DNA from: Pseudophaeomoniella oleicola
Taxonomy: Eukaryota > Ascomycota > Eurotiomycetes > Phaeomoniellales > Phaeomoniellaceae
Direction: 5' to 3'
NCBI GenBank assembly: GCA_003868215.1
Contig: QWDQ01000019.1
Location: 124,001 to 188,000 of the forward strand
Length of the DNA stretch: 64,000 nucleotides
The translations under genes were made by a program, and so were the position numbers. Under the pieces are notes generated by a model. It worked only from the letters and a program-made list of their open reading frames with translations. It did not search any database and was not told the origin of the DNA. Positions within the stretch are counted from its first letter, which is position 1; each line of letters starts with the position of its first letter. Below, piece after piece: positions 11,059 through 23,432 of this stretch.

Positions 11059-13142
11059 TCATTCTTGTTTGACAAATACCGGTATGGTTGCCAATGGACA
11101 ATCTACCGACACCGTTTTCGCTCCCTCATAAACTTCGTCACTATTGATGTTGTCCTGAGCGTTGACATTCAAGGCCTGCCATTTTGTACCCTTCGGAAAG
11201 TACACCGTGCGTTTTCGTTGGCCGGGAGCCAATACAGGGCATACGAGATACTTGTGTCCGTACATGTATTGATCTTCAACAGCCCACGCCTGGTCATCCT
11301 CCGGGAATTCAAAGAACAACGGGCGTATAATCGGTATACCCGATGTACTTGCTTCCTTTGTCAACGACCTCGTATAATCACGTAGCTTCTCTCTCAGTGC
11401 GAGGTATTTCTTGGATATCTCATACGCTTCCTCGCCATAAGACCACACCTCGTTTGGAGCGCCGGAAAGACAACTCGCTCCGCCTGTGGTTCCGTGTTGA
11501 GGTTGATGCGGTTCCCGGTCACCATGCAGGCGCATAACTGGAAGAAACGTACCCCATTGAAACCAGCGGACGTAGAGTTCTTGGAATTCAGGATCTGTGG
11601 GGTCACCACCATGAAAACCACCAATGTCTGTCGTCCAATATGGTATACCGGCAATGCCCATATTCAGACCTGCGGCGACTTGGTTTTGAAGACTCTCCCA
11701 GCTTGACGCAATGTCTCCACTCCAAACAAGAGCGCCATATTTCTGACTACCGGCCCAAGCACAGCGGATTAAATTGACGACATTCTTCTGGCCAGCTGCA
11801 GTTTGACCTTCATAGAACGCTTTTGCATATTCGCGCGGATAGATGTTGCCGATAGCGTTGTTGGGACCGGCATGGTATCTGTAAGCCTCAAAGTCATATA
11901 CCGTATATTCTGGCTCTGCTTCATCAAGCCAAAACAGTTTGATCCCTTTATCGAAGTAGTTCTTCTTGGCTTTGTCCCATACGTAAGCTCTTGCGGCGGG
12001 ATTCGTGGCATCAAAGTGTACAGTGTCACCCTGAAAATCCATTGTGGTCCGCATTCCCCGATCGGTTCGCACAAGCAACCCCTGTTCGATCATCTCTTCG
12101 TAATCATCACATCGCTTATCGACCGTAGGCCATATCGAGACCATGACTTCAATGCCCAAAGCATTGATCTCTCTGATCATCGCATCCGGATCCGGCCAAT
12201 AGGTGGGATCAAACTTCCAGTCACCCTGCAAGAACCAGTGAAAGAAATCGACAACGATTACATCGATCGGCAGATTCCGGTTCTTATACTCACGTGCAAT
12301 CTCAAGCAGCTCCTCCTGGGTCTGATAACGCAACTTCGACTGCCAGAAGCCCAATCCATATTCCGGCATTGGCGGACTTACTCCAGTGACTTTGGCATAG
12401 GCCTCGCTGATTTCCCTTGGCGTGTCACCCGCGACAATCCAATAGTCGAGCTTCTTCGTACTCTGAGCTTCGAACGACATGATGTTCTTGCCGAACACGG
12501 CTCGACCGACGCTCGGATTGTTCCAGAGAATACCGTAACCGAGCGACGACAGGGCAAAAGGTACACTTGCTTGCGAGTTGCGTTGTGCGAGTTCCAGATC
12601 CAGCCCCTTAAGGTCGAGATAGGGTTGTTGATACTGATGAGACAGATCAGAACCAGCTCTGCTAGATATTACAAGGGAGCTTCGAACAGAACAGAATATC
12701 TTACCTGTCCCATACCAAAGATCTTCTCGTTCTTGTCCACCGACTCCAGCCTCAACGTCAAAGAATAATCCCCTCCCAGGATAGGTTTAAACTCTCTAGC
12801 TTCAACGACGAGAGCACTGCACTTTGGATCCCTCGGATCAAGCCGATGCCTCGCGTATTCCTCGAGCAACAGCTTGCCCTTCGAGTTGTATACCGTAATC
12901 TTCCCCCGGCTCGTCACGTACGCTGTGATCTTCCCGTTCGAGATGCTGCTCTTCTCCTTCCCGATCTTGATGTCGAACCGCTTCGGTGGCGGGGGTTCAT
13001 CTTCCAACGCCCAGACCTCGTCCACTGGCATCGAAGCGCACTTCGTCGCGCGGACTCGCAGCGCATTGTCACCCCACGGCTCGATCCAAAGCTTCTCGGC
13101 ATCGTAGCGATAAATGAGACGGTTATCCTCTTTTGCAAACAT
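11059..13142 (-). CDS. GH31 glycoside hydrolase, alpha-xylosidase-like, intracellular
   Basis: Two exons, 13142-12705 and 12633-11059, with a 71-nt GTAAGA...CATCAG intron in phase 0, give 670 aa. The frame is open a few codons upstream only with TTG, so the first ATG (MFAKEDNR) is taken. The GH31 barrel shows FGMGQ before the intron, PEYGLGFWQSKLRY, and FWLDEAEPEYT with the putative nucleophile Asp383. These are followed by RCAWAGSQKYGALVWSGDI with the likely acid/base Asp453, then GIPYWTTDIGGFHGG and a C-terminal beta domain. The DEAEPE form and the absence of a signal peptide point to YicI/AxlA-type alpha-xylosidases working on imported xyloglucan oligosaccharides such as isoprimeverose, rather than secreted alpha-glucosidases. 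The substrate is inferred from family resemblance only. A GGCTAAA element lies upstream. Confidence 0.88.
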
Positions 13143-14242
13143 CGTTGGCACAAGCAATATTTTCCAGTGCTTGTGGGAAAATGAGTCTTCAATATACTTG
13201 AGGGTTCACGTAGTATCGTGATCAGTATGTACGTCTTCTTGCGAAGCTCTGGCGAGCAAAACACGGCACCGTCATGTACTTTGTAAGACACCTACCAAAA
13301 CCCGCAACCCCCCCACGGGGAGTCATGACACCCCTCGCTCCCCCATTGGATAGGTCACACGTACATCATGCAGCAGCAGTGGTATTCCCTCCGATAATCG
13401 TTACTTACCAACCAGATACCCTGAAACCCCGACATCATTGGCATATTTTACCCCACGAACATTCGGGGATGGGGCGAGCTGTTTGCATTTAGCCGGCGGA
13501 GAATTGGCAGCTTTCAGATCGCGGGGAGTAAATTACTTCTTCCTCGTATTGTTCTATAGAGGCATGTACATGCCTTTTTTCCTCATGGACTGTGCAGAAA
13601 GAGGAATCCTGGTGGTGAGGTAGTGTGGTATCTAACATCGGGAACAAGGGACAGACAATGTGTCACGAAGTTCAATGATAGCGGAGCCTCAACTTTATCC
13701 GTGCCCATCTTTGATATTCGAAACACCTTCGAAGACCCATGTTCAATACAATCCCGTCAACGGAGATGATACGTTTACAATCCACCTTATCCCGATATGC
13801 ATGTCATGATCTGGGTATCTCATAAATGCTGATTGTAAATGTTTTGATAGATTCATGTTGGTTAAATAGCTTCACAATTGTGTCAATCCCAAACAGGGCC
13901 TCAACATGAGGCCCCCCCTCAATGACTGCAATTGTTCTGGTTACCATCGCTTCCACGAAAAAGACCCTCTCTTCCTTTGGGAACAACTGCGTCCCAGATG
14001 AACTCATCCCGCTTCAGCGTGCGTCTCATGTCAAGGACGCTGGGAATTACCCATCTCTTATTTGAGCTAGTGCTCGCATGGCTATAGAAAATAATGCTGG
14101 AAGAGCAGGCCTGGCACAGCCAGCCTGCGCATATAAGGCAGGATAGGTGGTGAAGGTATCGAAAGGAGATTCACACGTAGTGGACTGGTGTGGTCGGATG
14201 TCGCAGCGGCAGTCAGGACGTTCGCTAATGGAGATAGTAGAA
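13143..14242. other. Intergenic region, 1.1 kb, upstream of the GH31 gene
   Basis: This stretch holds the promoter of the GH31 gene and the 3' flank of TAF1. It contains TTTAGCC at 13488-13494 (GGCTAAA when read towards GH31) and two CCCCAC strings near 13310 and 13451 that fit the CreA consensus on one strand. No protein frame here has support. Confidence 0.5.
13488..13494 (-). promoter_or_regulatory. Candidate XlnR/Xyr1 binding site upstream of GH31
   Basis: Read on the minus strand this is GGCTAAA, the core consensus of the fungal xylanolytic activator XlnR. It lies about 350 bp before the GH31 ATG, in the same orientation. Alpha-xylosidase genes are known targets of this regulator in Aspergillus. 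A 7-mer is expected by chance every ~8 kb on two strands, so this is only a candidate. Confidence 0.35.
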
Positions 14243-17200
14243 CTATAGTGTGGGCGGTGCGCCCATAAAGGCCGCAGGGTCGTTGAACGCATTTTCTTGT
14301 TTCATAGTACCGTTGAGGAGTGGGCAGAGCCTAGAGAAAAACATTGTCAGCGGGTGTTTCCAAGTCTGAAAGAAGTGTGTCAAATGAGCAAGTGAAGGCA
14401 CGATGGTGGTGACAGGAGAGTATGGCGATAATGCCATCGTCCTACTCAATACGGAGGGCAAAACCCATGCTGGTCACTTGGTCACTAGTGGATATGCCTG
14501 ATACTTGCTATTGTTGGAAATGCAGCATCGCAATATCCTGTATTCAGCCAAGGCCCAACACGAATAGACTACCAGCTATGATGTCTCATAAAGCTCGCAT
14601 AGGCCTGTCCTTTCATGATGTCGTATGCATATCCTCCGTACTTCGTAGTACCATCATTCGTAGAAGTGCGACAGGCAGAGTAAAAAAAAGGGGGGGGGGG
14701 CTCGGATACAAACAGCACTTCAAAACACAGGCTCAAGCGATTGCATCAAGACACTGCCTCTACTCCCTGTATTCACAGTGGTTGGGGTAGTATCCTGGTC
14801 GCTGGGAATGGCCCTGCTTCGAGTACCACGTATCGCGGGATTGGAATGGGAACAATGAGGGCACACCCACTTTTTGTTTGTTTTGATGTGGCCAACCTGC
14901 CCACAGTTTGCGCACTTCCGCTGAGTTCCAGCGACCTTGCCAGTACCGACACCAGGTCCAGTGGCAGGTGAGTCTGCTGCTTCAGGAGAACCTGCATCTC
15001 CTGCTCCTCCATGTTTGCCTTTGGCCTTTTCACGCGCAACACGGCGTTCACGGTTCTTCTCGAGCCGAGCAAGTTCATCCTCAAGCCTGTAATTGTCAGC
15101 AACACGAAAATATACACAAGCAAGTCATCATACCGCTTTCGAGTCCTAGCATCGTATTCGGAATCTCCAGTTGGCTTAAGATCGGATAGTGCAACTTTAG
15201 CTGCCTCTTCTTGCATTTTACGCCTCTTGTATTGCCTGATAATCGCCGGGTCCTTGATAACTTCTTCGACTTCTTCGAGTTGACCATTTCTCTTGACTGT
15301 CCTGCGGATACGAAGCACACTGTTCCCGCTTTGACTCGCATTACTCACGCTGGTGATTTGGCTTCGAGTCTCATCCCACGGAGCGGGTGTTAGAGCCTCA
15401 GATCGCGGAGTAGGTCTGCTGAGACCAGTTGCTGCTGCTGCTTCTTCTTCCTGTGCATCATCCATGTCTGCATCGGAAGAGTGATCCATAGCGGACGAAA
15501 GAGAAGCTTTTTGCGCTTCCCAGATCCGACGGATCGAGTCTTCATATGCTTTTTGCTGGCGTGCCACATTGTAGCTGTGCCCACCTAGCTCTTTCATTGT
15601 TGCCATTTTGTCAGTCACGCTCTCGCCTAAGGCTTTGAATCCTCCTTTCATCGACGTTCGGATGAAAGAGAAGGCTTCTCCTCGACCAGATGGGTCTCCA
15701 TCTCCGTGCAACTGAAGCATAGCTTTTCCTTGAGTGGCATTAATAAAGTTGCGAGAAGTGTGCCACGGCGCAAGTTGTTGCTCGAGATTCTGGCCTTCCT
15801 TCGCGTCATCGTCTTCGTCATTGTCGTCTTGAATACCAGCATCATGAAGGTACTGTTGCCCGACTTGCATAGACTCGAGCAAGCAGACGTCTTCTGGTCG
15901 AACATAACCTCGCAAGACATCTTCATCGGGGATTTGCTCACTTGACTTCATCTCCCATTCCTTGTAGTCACGGTTGAACGACAGGAACTCCTTCATTTTC
16001 TGCCGATTTTGCATATCAGTAGTATCGGGGAAATGCCTCGTAACGTCCTCTACGCGCAAACGATGGTTCTTCCTCCTACGCATTATTCGGTAGGATATCA
16101 TTTTTAAACGGTTCTTTGATGCAGTAGTGACCTTCCGAGAATGAGGTCCAGGCACATCGACGGACGGAAATTGTTGGCCAACAGCACAAAGGTGATTGGC
16201 TTTGCGCAGAAACCACTCTTGTCCACTTAGGCCAGTCGTAGTCCGTACCAACAGGAAATCTCGATCCCTTCCCTGGTGTTCGAAGACTGGCGCACGGTAC
16301 ATGGAGTTATACACGGCCATAACTGTCTCTCCAGAATCAATATGCCCGAATATGTGGAATGGGCTCTTGTCTTCGGGTAAAAGGACTGCGGTCTCCCCAA
16401 TATCGCCTTTAGGACGGTAACCATCATCCTTGTTGCGTTTGCGATAGTAGTTGATGATTCGAGATCCCATACCGACTTGCGACATCATCATCGGATATTC
16501 TTCTGAATACTCGAGCAAAAGGGCAGTTGAGTTGTCACTCAATGTCAGATCCTTTGTGGAGACGAATACCTCGTTGATTTTCTTACCCTTCATATGCTTC
16601 CTCTTTTGCCTGGTTGGCTTGGTGAACACCACGGGTAGAACTGGTTTGAAGACGGCCTGGTGGCGATGGAATGCCCGGGCTTCTTCTGTGCTCAATCGGA
16701 CCTTGTAGTAAGGATACTGCAGCTTTACAGCGGGTGCTGAATGATCGACAGATAAGTTGCCCAACGTGCTCCTGATCTTGTTTTGATGGTTCTGCTTAAG
16801 CATGTCATATTCCGCGTCGTTGCCATGGTTGAAACGAGCAGCAAGCTTTTCCTTAATAGTCTTCTTGCTGTCCTTCTCCGTCGTATTCTGTGTCTTCGCG
16901 ACTTGTGCAGGATCAATCTTCTCGAGCAGGAGATGGGGATCATTCAGGTCTAGGACAACCTTCCGGGCGATCCTGGAGAGCATGCGCTCTGGATCATCGA
17001 AAGAGGGTATGTCGTAGAGATACGTAGAAACAATATCGTGAGGATTTGGACCTGTTTTCCGCTTCTTGGCAGGACACTGGTATGCCGAATCGAAATCATC
17101 GCTAAAAGGATCATCATCATCATCGACATCGCGGACGACAATGTCGTGGACTTCTTCCGACCCATCACTTCTCGTCAGGGTATCCCAGTCTGCGCAGAGG

Positions 17201-18201
17201 ATCTGCAAATCTTGTTCAGTGATGCCACCCGGCAATAGCCCATCCGTATCTGGTTCCAGGCCGTTGTCTTCCTCCTCGCTCACTGCAGCTTTCCCAGTAG
17301 CATTTTCCGTCGAGATTAGGCCGTTTGCTTCTGGGTCGCCAGAACGGTTGCCTTGACCTATCCCCGAATTGAACAACATCTTTTGGTCTTGCTCAATCTC
17401 AAGATTGGCCTTTGTCGGTCTAATAGGCTTCGGGGGTCTCGCGGGCGTCTTATGGTCGAAATTCAGACGTCGCGGAGGGAAAATTTCGTGCCATCGAGGC
17501 ACTTCGTCTTGTTTGTATTTCGGCGCTATCAACCTCAACAATTCTGCATCGTTGTCTTGCTGGTTATCTGGCAGGTCTAACTGGATCCCTGTCTGCGCGA
17601 AGAGAGCCTGCTGCAGCATGTACTCCTTATTCTGCTCCTCGTCCAGGTCCAATTCTTCTAGCCCAGCAAGACCTTGACCTCCTGCTGCCGGTGATTCTTC
17701 AGCAATCAGTTCGTCGTCGTCTTCGCCGTAGAGTTCTGAGAATGATTTCTCCGGGACTGTCTTCTTGATGCCATTTTGAAGCGGCTCTGATTCTGGTAAG
17801 GCAGGCGTTCCGTCAACTCCCGGCGCTGCCTCAACCTGCTCATCGTCACCAGCGTCTCCAAACAAATCATCCATGTCAATATCCTCGTCTTCCGCTTCCG
17901 GTTTCGCTTCGTCGAATATCCCTTCGAGAAACGCATCCTCCTGCGACTGTTGGCCCAAAGGTGGTTGAACAGCGCCACCGATATCCTCCGTGTCCATCTC
18001 GTCCTCAGCCAAGTCATCATCTCCAATGTCTTCAAAGTCAACCGCATCATCGGCTTTCTCACCCAGTTCCAAAGGTCTCTCGTTCAGCGCATCTAGATCG
18101 AAAGTGCCTTCGGCACCGCCTTCTCGTATAAGAGCATCTAACTCGGCTCCCCCACTGCTGGGTACTGATGAAGAAGGAGGGGAAGTCATTGAGTCGGCCA
18201 T
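14243..18201 (-). CDS. TAF1: TFIID subunit 1 (TAF1)
   Basis: Three exons: 18201-15134, 15086-14871 and 14330-14243, giving 1123 aa; introns are 47 and 540 nt, both phase 2. The start is the ATG opening MADSMTSPPS; the frame runs further upstream but without conserved sequence. The N-terminus is acidic. The central TAF1 core domain (DUF3591, the proposed acetyltransferase region) includes PFHIFGHIDSGETVMAVYNS and GLSGQEWFLRKANHLCAVGQ. A Lys/Arg-rich helix (RLEKNRERRVAREKAKG) precedes the zinc knuckle CANCGQVGHIKTNKKLC, whose last Cys is encoded in the final exon, then PLLNGTMKQENAFNDPAAF. No bromodomains are present, as in other fungal TAF1 proteins. The protein scaffolds TFIID at RNA polymerase II promoters. 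Confidence 0.93.
14331..14870 (-). other. Unusually long 540-nt intron 2 of TAF1
   Basis: The donor is AA|GTGGGT and the acceptor is TTTTTCTCTAG|G, with GCTGACA as branch point 20-30 nt before it. Joining them restores the conserved knuckle NKKLCPLLNG. Other introns in this window are mostly 47-90 nt. The intron contains a C11/T8 tract in gene orientation (14682-14700) and a TACTTCGTAGTA string like the intergenic palindromes. If retained, the frame continues for about 49 codons to a stop at 14720-14722. Confidence 0.8.
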
Positions 18202-18862
18202 GGTTGGTGGAGAAGGCGTATTTCCAGGAAGGATTCGTTGACGGTGCCGTAAGTAATACTTTGTAAAAGAATCGAGACTGCAGGCACAATAGTGGCTCGT
18301 CAAAGGATCGATCAAGTAGGTGACAATTAAAAGTGCTGGAGAGTCGGTCAATCTTTACAGTTGGGAAGGAAAGCGCTCCTTTGCGACTATGTGACCAGTA
18401 AGTGAGCACCGCCAGACACCATTCTCAAACAGCCGTTCCTCAAGATCAGCAACCCTGCGCCTGCGCTGGGTTTTCAGAAGCTGAAATGAATTCACGGTTT
18501 GTTGGAGAGCAAATGAGTCAGTAGTTGCTGGTCTTCTCTCTCCAGGTTGACTTTTGGAGATCAAAGACGGAAGTGACGCGCTGGGAGAATGTCACCGCAA
18601 GGCAATTTGTGGGGAAGCTTTATCAAAAATGGTACAACAAATGAGCAACCCTTCACTTTCTTGAAACATGTCACTTCACCTAATAGCTCTCAGTGATTCA
18701 CAGCAGATCAGTAAAACGCTATTGTCCTACAATATCTATATATTTACAGTCATATCATGGTATCTTGTTCATAGAGGCTCATTTGAATGACGGCATGTTC
18801 ATCACTTGCGCCCATCATTTAGGCAACAGCCCGTGAAACCTGACTCGTTGGGTACATTGTTC
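18202..18862. other. Intergenic region between TGS1 and TAF1, 0.66 kb
   Basis: Both neighbours are on the minus strand, so this holds the end of TGS1 and the promoter and leader of TAF1. The frame of TAF1 exon 1 stays open to 18351, but that extension lacks conserved residues and is treated as untranslated. Nothing else was recognised. Confidence 0.5.
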
Positions 18863-19932
18863 TCACACCGAATCAAACTTGAATGGTCCGAAGTATACAC
18901 ACAGAGCCCTACTTGAGCCCCCAGTACAGTAATGTATGACATTGACCTTCTTTCCATCCTCGACCAACTCCGCGATCTGTCGAAGGTCGGATGTCCTAGG
19001 TAGATAGAGCACAATGTGATCGCTTAATTTGCTTAATTCCGTGTAAAGCTTTCTTATCGAATACGGCTCCATTGCCTCAAGGTCGAAAATTTTTTGGTTT
19101 CTGTAAACGGGGCCTGCAGGTGGGAGTCAGCATGGGTCGGTCCAGTGGTGAACGCATATCGTATTCACTTACCGCCCCATGGTGGACTACAAAATATTAC
19201 CGAGAATTCTTTTGCCATCACTTTCAGTCCGTCGTTGTTTGCAATATTCGCAAAGCAATCTCCTTCGAACCAGGTGATTTTATCGTCGACGCCGTAGACT
19301 CGGGCATTGTGCTGGGCGCAACTTAGAGTGGCTGGATCCATCTCGAACCCATATGTACGCTGAAAGAGCCCAGATTTCGCGAAGGCAATGGTGTTGCCTC
19401 CGGCTCCGCACATGATGTCCATGGCAATGACCCGGCTGTCATCACGAGCGGCGGCAATGTGGGTGGCAATCTTGTTGGCAACTGCTTCCTGTGTCACTCC
19501 ATACCACGCCTTGTCTGTCATCCAAATGCCATCGTCGTAGAGTGGAAATATCTTGTACCGTTGATAAAAATAACTAGTTCGGCTGGATTAGCAATTGATG
19601 ATCAAGAGAGCTGTCACGTATCCAGATTACGATAACTTCAACAAATGCTGAGAGCACGGAGATATGGCCATCACGTAGATAGGCCGGAATAATAACTCTT
19701 ACCTTTGGATGTCATCTGGTACCTCATTAGCATGTTGATAATGATGCACTCCTTCCGGAGCACCTTCTGGTCTCGTTGTAACATCCAGCGTTGCGTCTCC
19801 TTCACCATGTGAGGTGCTATCAAACCCATTGAAAGTTTCGTCGTTATAATCGTAGCCGTCCTGCTGATGTTGTAGTTCCCCTTGGTCTTGCACGAACTGC
19901 TTGTGGGTGCGCTTGCGGGACCGTCGTGCCAT
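18863..19932 (-). CDS. TGS1: Trimethylguanosine synthase (snRNA/snoRNA cap hypermethylase)
   Basis: Three exons: 19932-19703, 19573-19173 and 19113-18863, giving 293 aa; introns are 129 nt (phase 2) and 59 nt (phase 1). The enzyme converts the m7G caps of snRNAs and snoRNAs to 2,2,7-trimethylguanosine with S-adenosylmethionine. Family blocks are clear: YKIFPLYDDGIWMTDKAWYG (the Tgs1 lead-in), AMDIMCGAGGNTIAFAKSG (SAM-binding motif I), GFEMDPATLSCAQHNARVYG, and FCSPPWGG, the catalytic N/S-PPWGG motif with its cap-stacking Trp, which is split by intron 2. The first ~75 residues are basic then acidic and poorly conserved (RRSRKRTHK may be a nuclear signal). The length fits compact fungal Tgs1. 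Confidence 0.92.
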
Positions 19933-22900
19933 GGTTGAGAACGATACGAATGCGAAAATAAGTTAAGACAAAGATATTGAAGTTTGATATATTGATACTG
20001 ATTGATCAGCGACGTCGCTGTAGATAGGTAATAGACTCCGGAGTGGTGGTAGGAGAGTTAGTTCTTAGCTTTCCGTAGGTAGACAGCTAGAATCGTGTGC
20101 CACCGTATTGCGGACGATGTGAGGGTGGTAATCTGAAGAGTCTGTAGAGAACATATGCCTTTACGACAAGGACTGGTATTGATTTTCTGATATGATCCTC
20201 CCATGACTTGACATTAATCAATTTGGTTCGTGGTGATGATGCTGTACAGAATTAAATTCCAGCCCCACAAGGTCCGTTTATGTTGCTACAGTATCTCAAG
20301 CTTCTCTATTTGTCGTATCTAAACCAGCTCTACAACATCAAAATGTAAGCACGTAGAGAACGTGGGATTCCTATCAAGATCTATACAGAAGCTACCTAAC
20401 ACCGTGTGCATCATTGATCTGGTTCCGAGTGACTCCGCCTCTCTATAATGAGAGTGTCCCATCATCCCCTTGACCTTCTCGTGAACATCCGAGGCAACTC
20501 TTCATTCCAGGCACCAGCAGGAAAGAAACGCTCAGTAGTCAGTCCAAGTAGCCCTCCTAGCATGATAAATGCCTAGCAATCTCCGGTATACATGTATGTA
20601 TACGATGGGACCGACGCATCAATCTGTCAACACCAGCGCACGCATGAAAAGGTTACTACCTACCGCAGCCCAAAGGACTGACAGGTCGTAGATCTTCATC
20701 AAGCTTTCGGTCGGAACAAGAAGAGCGAACAAGCTCTGAGCGCGAAGAATGTAGCGATAGGTAGCTCTGGGAGGTGCAAAATATACTGCGCCTAGGGACT
20801 TCGAGGACCTCTGGTCTACATATGTAGCAAAGACGTGCAGGGAATATGTAATGGTGGATAGAGCTCTGATCGTCCCTCGCACACCGTGTTTGAATCGTTT
20901 CTTGGGAAGCTGTTGTACCCGTTCCTGTACTGCTTGATGATTTAGGTGCAATTTCCAAAAGAACCACAAGTTGAAGCGAAACTATTTGACAATAAACATC
21001 AAAAGGCTACCTAAGATACCCGATGTCCATCGAAGAAATTCAATTACTACATGAGACTTGAGGACGGAGTTAATAAGATTGCCGGCAGTAAATTTGCAAA
21101 CGAGATCAGTTCTACGAGACGTGCCAGCCGTGCCAGCCGCGCCAGCCGATGTTGCCGAAAGTGTGAGAGTAGCATGAAAGACGCATGTGTTCGCATTCCG
21201 CTATCGCTCGGTACGGGCAGATCTCGAGCTGCTGCATTCTACCGAACTTTCCTTGCGATGTGTTTGACGAGATATAATGTCCGTCTTCTACTCCTTGCTA
21301 GAGCATGCTGTCCGTAAGAGAGGCGAAAATGGGCCAGTGCTTGGGGACCGCTGACAAGCACAGATGATACGCACTTCGAAGAGGCCAACCCAATTCATTG
21401 TGCAGAAGTCGCTAAAGGTAGAGTGACAGCTGGCATATGAGAAGCTTGTTTGCAGGCCGATAACTGCCAGTTCGTACCGGTGAATACCAAACGCAAGCCA
21501 TTGATTGATACTCTTGCCAAGCCTGTAACGACGTCAAGCCCATACCAGTCGCTGCTGCAGCGATGGCGCAGAGACGTACGAAACAATTTGAATAGACGAT
21601 GTGAAAGACTCACGAAGTCATGGCATATCATCACAGAGTAGAGGACTGGCAACCACACTGACCACCTATCAATCTCGTCCATCTGGAACCCGAGGATAGT
21701 TATTGCGAAACAGGGCACTTATTACAGGACCAGATCACCCAGACGTTGGAAGGCTTACCCTATGATACCGTCTCACTCTTCTTCGTCTTCGAAGCGACAG
21801 GTGAGGTCTTTGATTGCTACTATTCGGTTCAAACTCGTCCCGAGTCTGGTAGCGGCTTGAGGATCTGATGGCGGCAACAGCGGCAACAGCGGCTATACAG
21901 CAGATGCAGGATAGACGGAACTAGCAAGAAGTCTCCACACACGAGCTCTTGTCCATCCCATCGCTTACGTCTCTTCCGACACAAAAACCACAACATGTAA
22001 TCCTGAACCATATATGCGCTAAACAGATGCGAATTAATTGTTACAACCATAGCTTTCCGTCTAGCAATGGACAGTTGCGGTCGTGATGTTCATGGTATCA
22101 GTGAGGAGAAAGGAAAGGGGGACCTTCCGTCTTTGGAAATCGTTGCGAAGCTCTAAACAACGTGATTGCACAGTAGAATTGAAGCAACGTGGACAACAGC
22201 TTCGAGACGAGTGTACATACAAGAGGAAGGGATAACATCTTCAAGAGCCGGCATCCCCGTTTTGCTCTAAAAAATTTGATCTTAATTTAGCCGATCTTTT
22301 TGAAGTTAGAAGGTATTGAAACCGCGTATCGAAATTTGCAGTGGAAGCTCCAGTCAATAGTGAGGGATGAACGCTCTATCAGATTCATGGGATTCCCTAT
22401 CGTAGCGCTTTGTCATGTGCCGCTTTGGCGTCTGTCTCCTGGTTACCGGGTGGGCTGATCTCTTGAGTATGCTCTTGGGATCAAGCACTCATGTACGGTA
22501 CGTATCCGAAGTTGTGAAGTAGGTCTTTTCACCTAGGTACTTTAGGAAGACAGGTAAGGTATGTAGACGTGTAATGTATCGGTACCAAGATACAACACAA
22601 TCTCAATAGAGTTAACCCTTGTGGGCTGTATGTAATATTTACAATATAGTCTTACACCTCATCGTCCAGATATAGACTAGGAGTGTTTGACCTCACGCTA
22701 GATATCGAGGAGGGGAGGAGCAGATGCGGTGATGTGGCATCAAGGTACTATGCGGAGCTTCAAAGAAGCAGGTTGTCACCGAGACCACCTTAGTCCTTAT
22801 CTATCCGAAGTGAGCAGTAAATGCGCCTTCCACGCTATTTGTGAGAGAGCTGACAGCAAGAGCACTGTGTATACCATACGGAGTCTGACCGCAGGACGAA

Positions 22901-23432
22901 GTTTCTGAAGTACTCACGGAACTTTGCGAGGTAAGTCGGCGCTATCACTTGATTGGGATGCCGCACACATCGACAGGCATCCCTTTCCGACAGGTCGAGA
23001 GAATCTTCGTATATAGGATTGAGCTCGAGTCTCGTATCGGTTGGCGTGGATCTTAGAGTCTGTAAAGTGATTAACAGCGAACCAATCATTTCGCGTAACG
23101 CAGCCTCTAGTGAGTGCTTCGAAGTGTAAAGTGAAGGTTGTCCCACCTGGATGCAAGAAGCCGCATACTATCTCCATAGTAGAGCGAAGGAATTGAACGG
23201 GAGGCTCGTCAATCGCTCTAAGTGGGACGGCAGGGAGGAAGCAGTCGGCCACACCAGCAACCTCTGAGCCATGCTTCCGGAGGCAAAGATTGACTTTACG
23301 TCCTGTTTCGTTAGAGAAGAGCACGGATCAGATAGATCGAGATCTTACCGCCCCTGCCGCCCAAGTGCATGTGATCGAATCCGGTAGGGTGGGTGCCTCT
23401 ATTCAATATATGATACCACTTAATGCGGTACA
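19933..23432. other. Gene-poor region, 3.5 kb
   Basis: Overlapping short frames on both strands (for example around 20620-20970 and 22835-23320) show no domain, hydrophobic pattern or splice-consistent extension that I can support. Small local repeats exist, such as GTGCCAGCC units near 21121-21148 and GCGGCAACA units near 21868-21890. It may hold untranslated leaders or unrecognised small genes. Confidence 0.45.

Noticed and set aside
14720-14870. TAF1 ending by reading straight through the donor at 14870
   Set aside because: Splicing to 14330 restores the conserved knuckle end (LCPLLNG and following residues), so the read-through is kept only as a possible retained-intron form, not the main product.
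18202-18351. N-terminal extension of TAF1 by 50 codons to an upstream ATG
   Set aside because: The extra residues (YLIDPLTSHYCACS and neighbours) are unlike the acidic TAF1 start and lie in the likely leader; the later ATG fits better.
21051-21317. 88-codon frame with RAS-RAS-RAS repeats
   Set aside because: The repeat comes from a short GTGCCAGCC tandem; there is no domain, no splice-consistent extension and no hydrophobic pattern.
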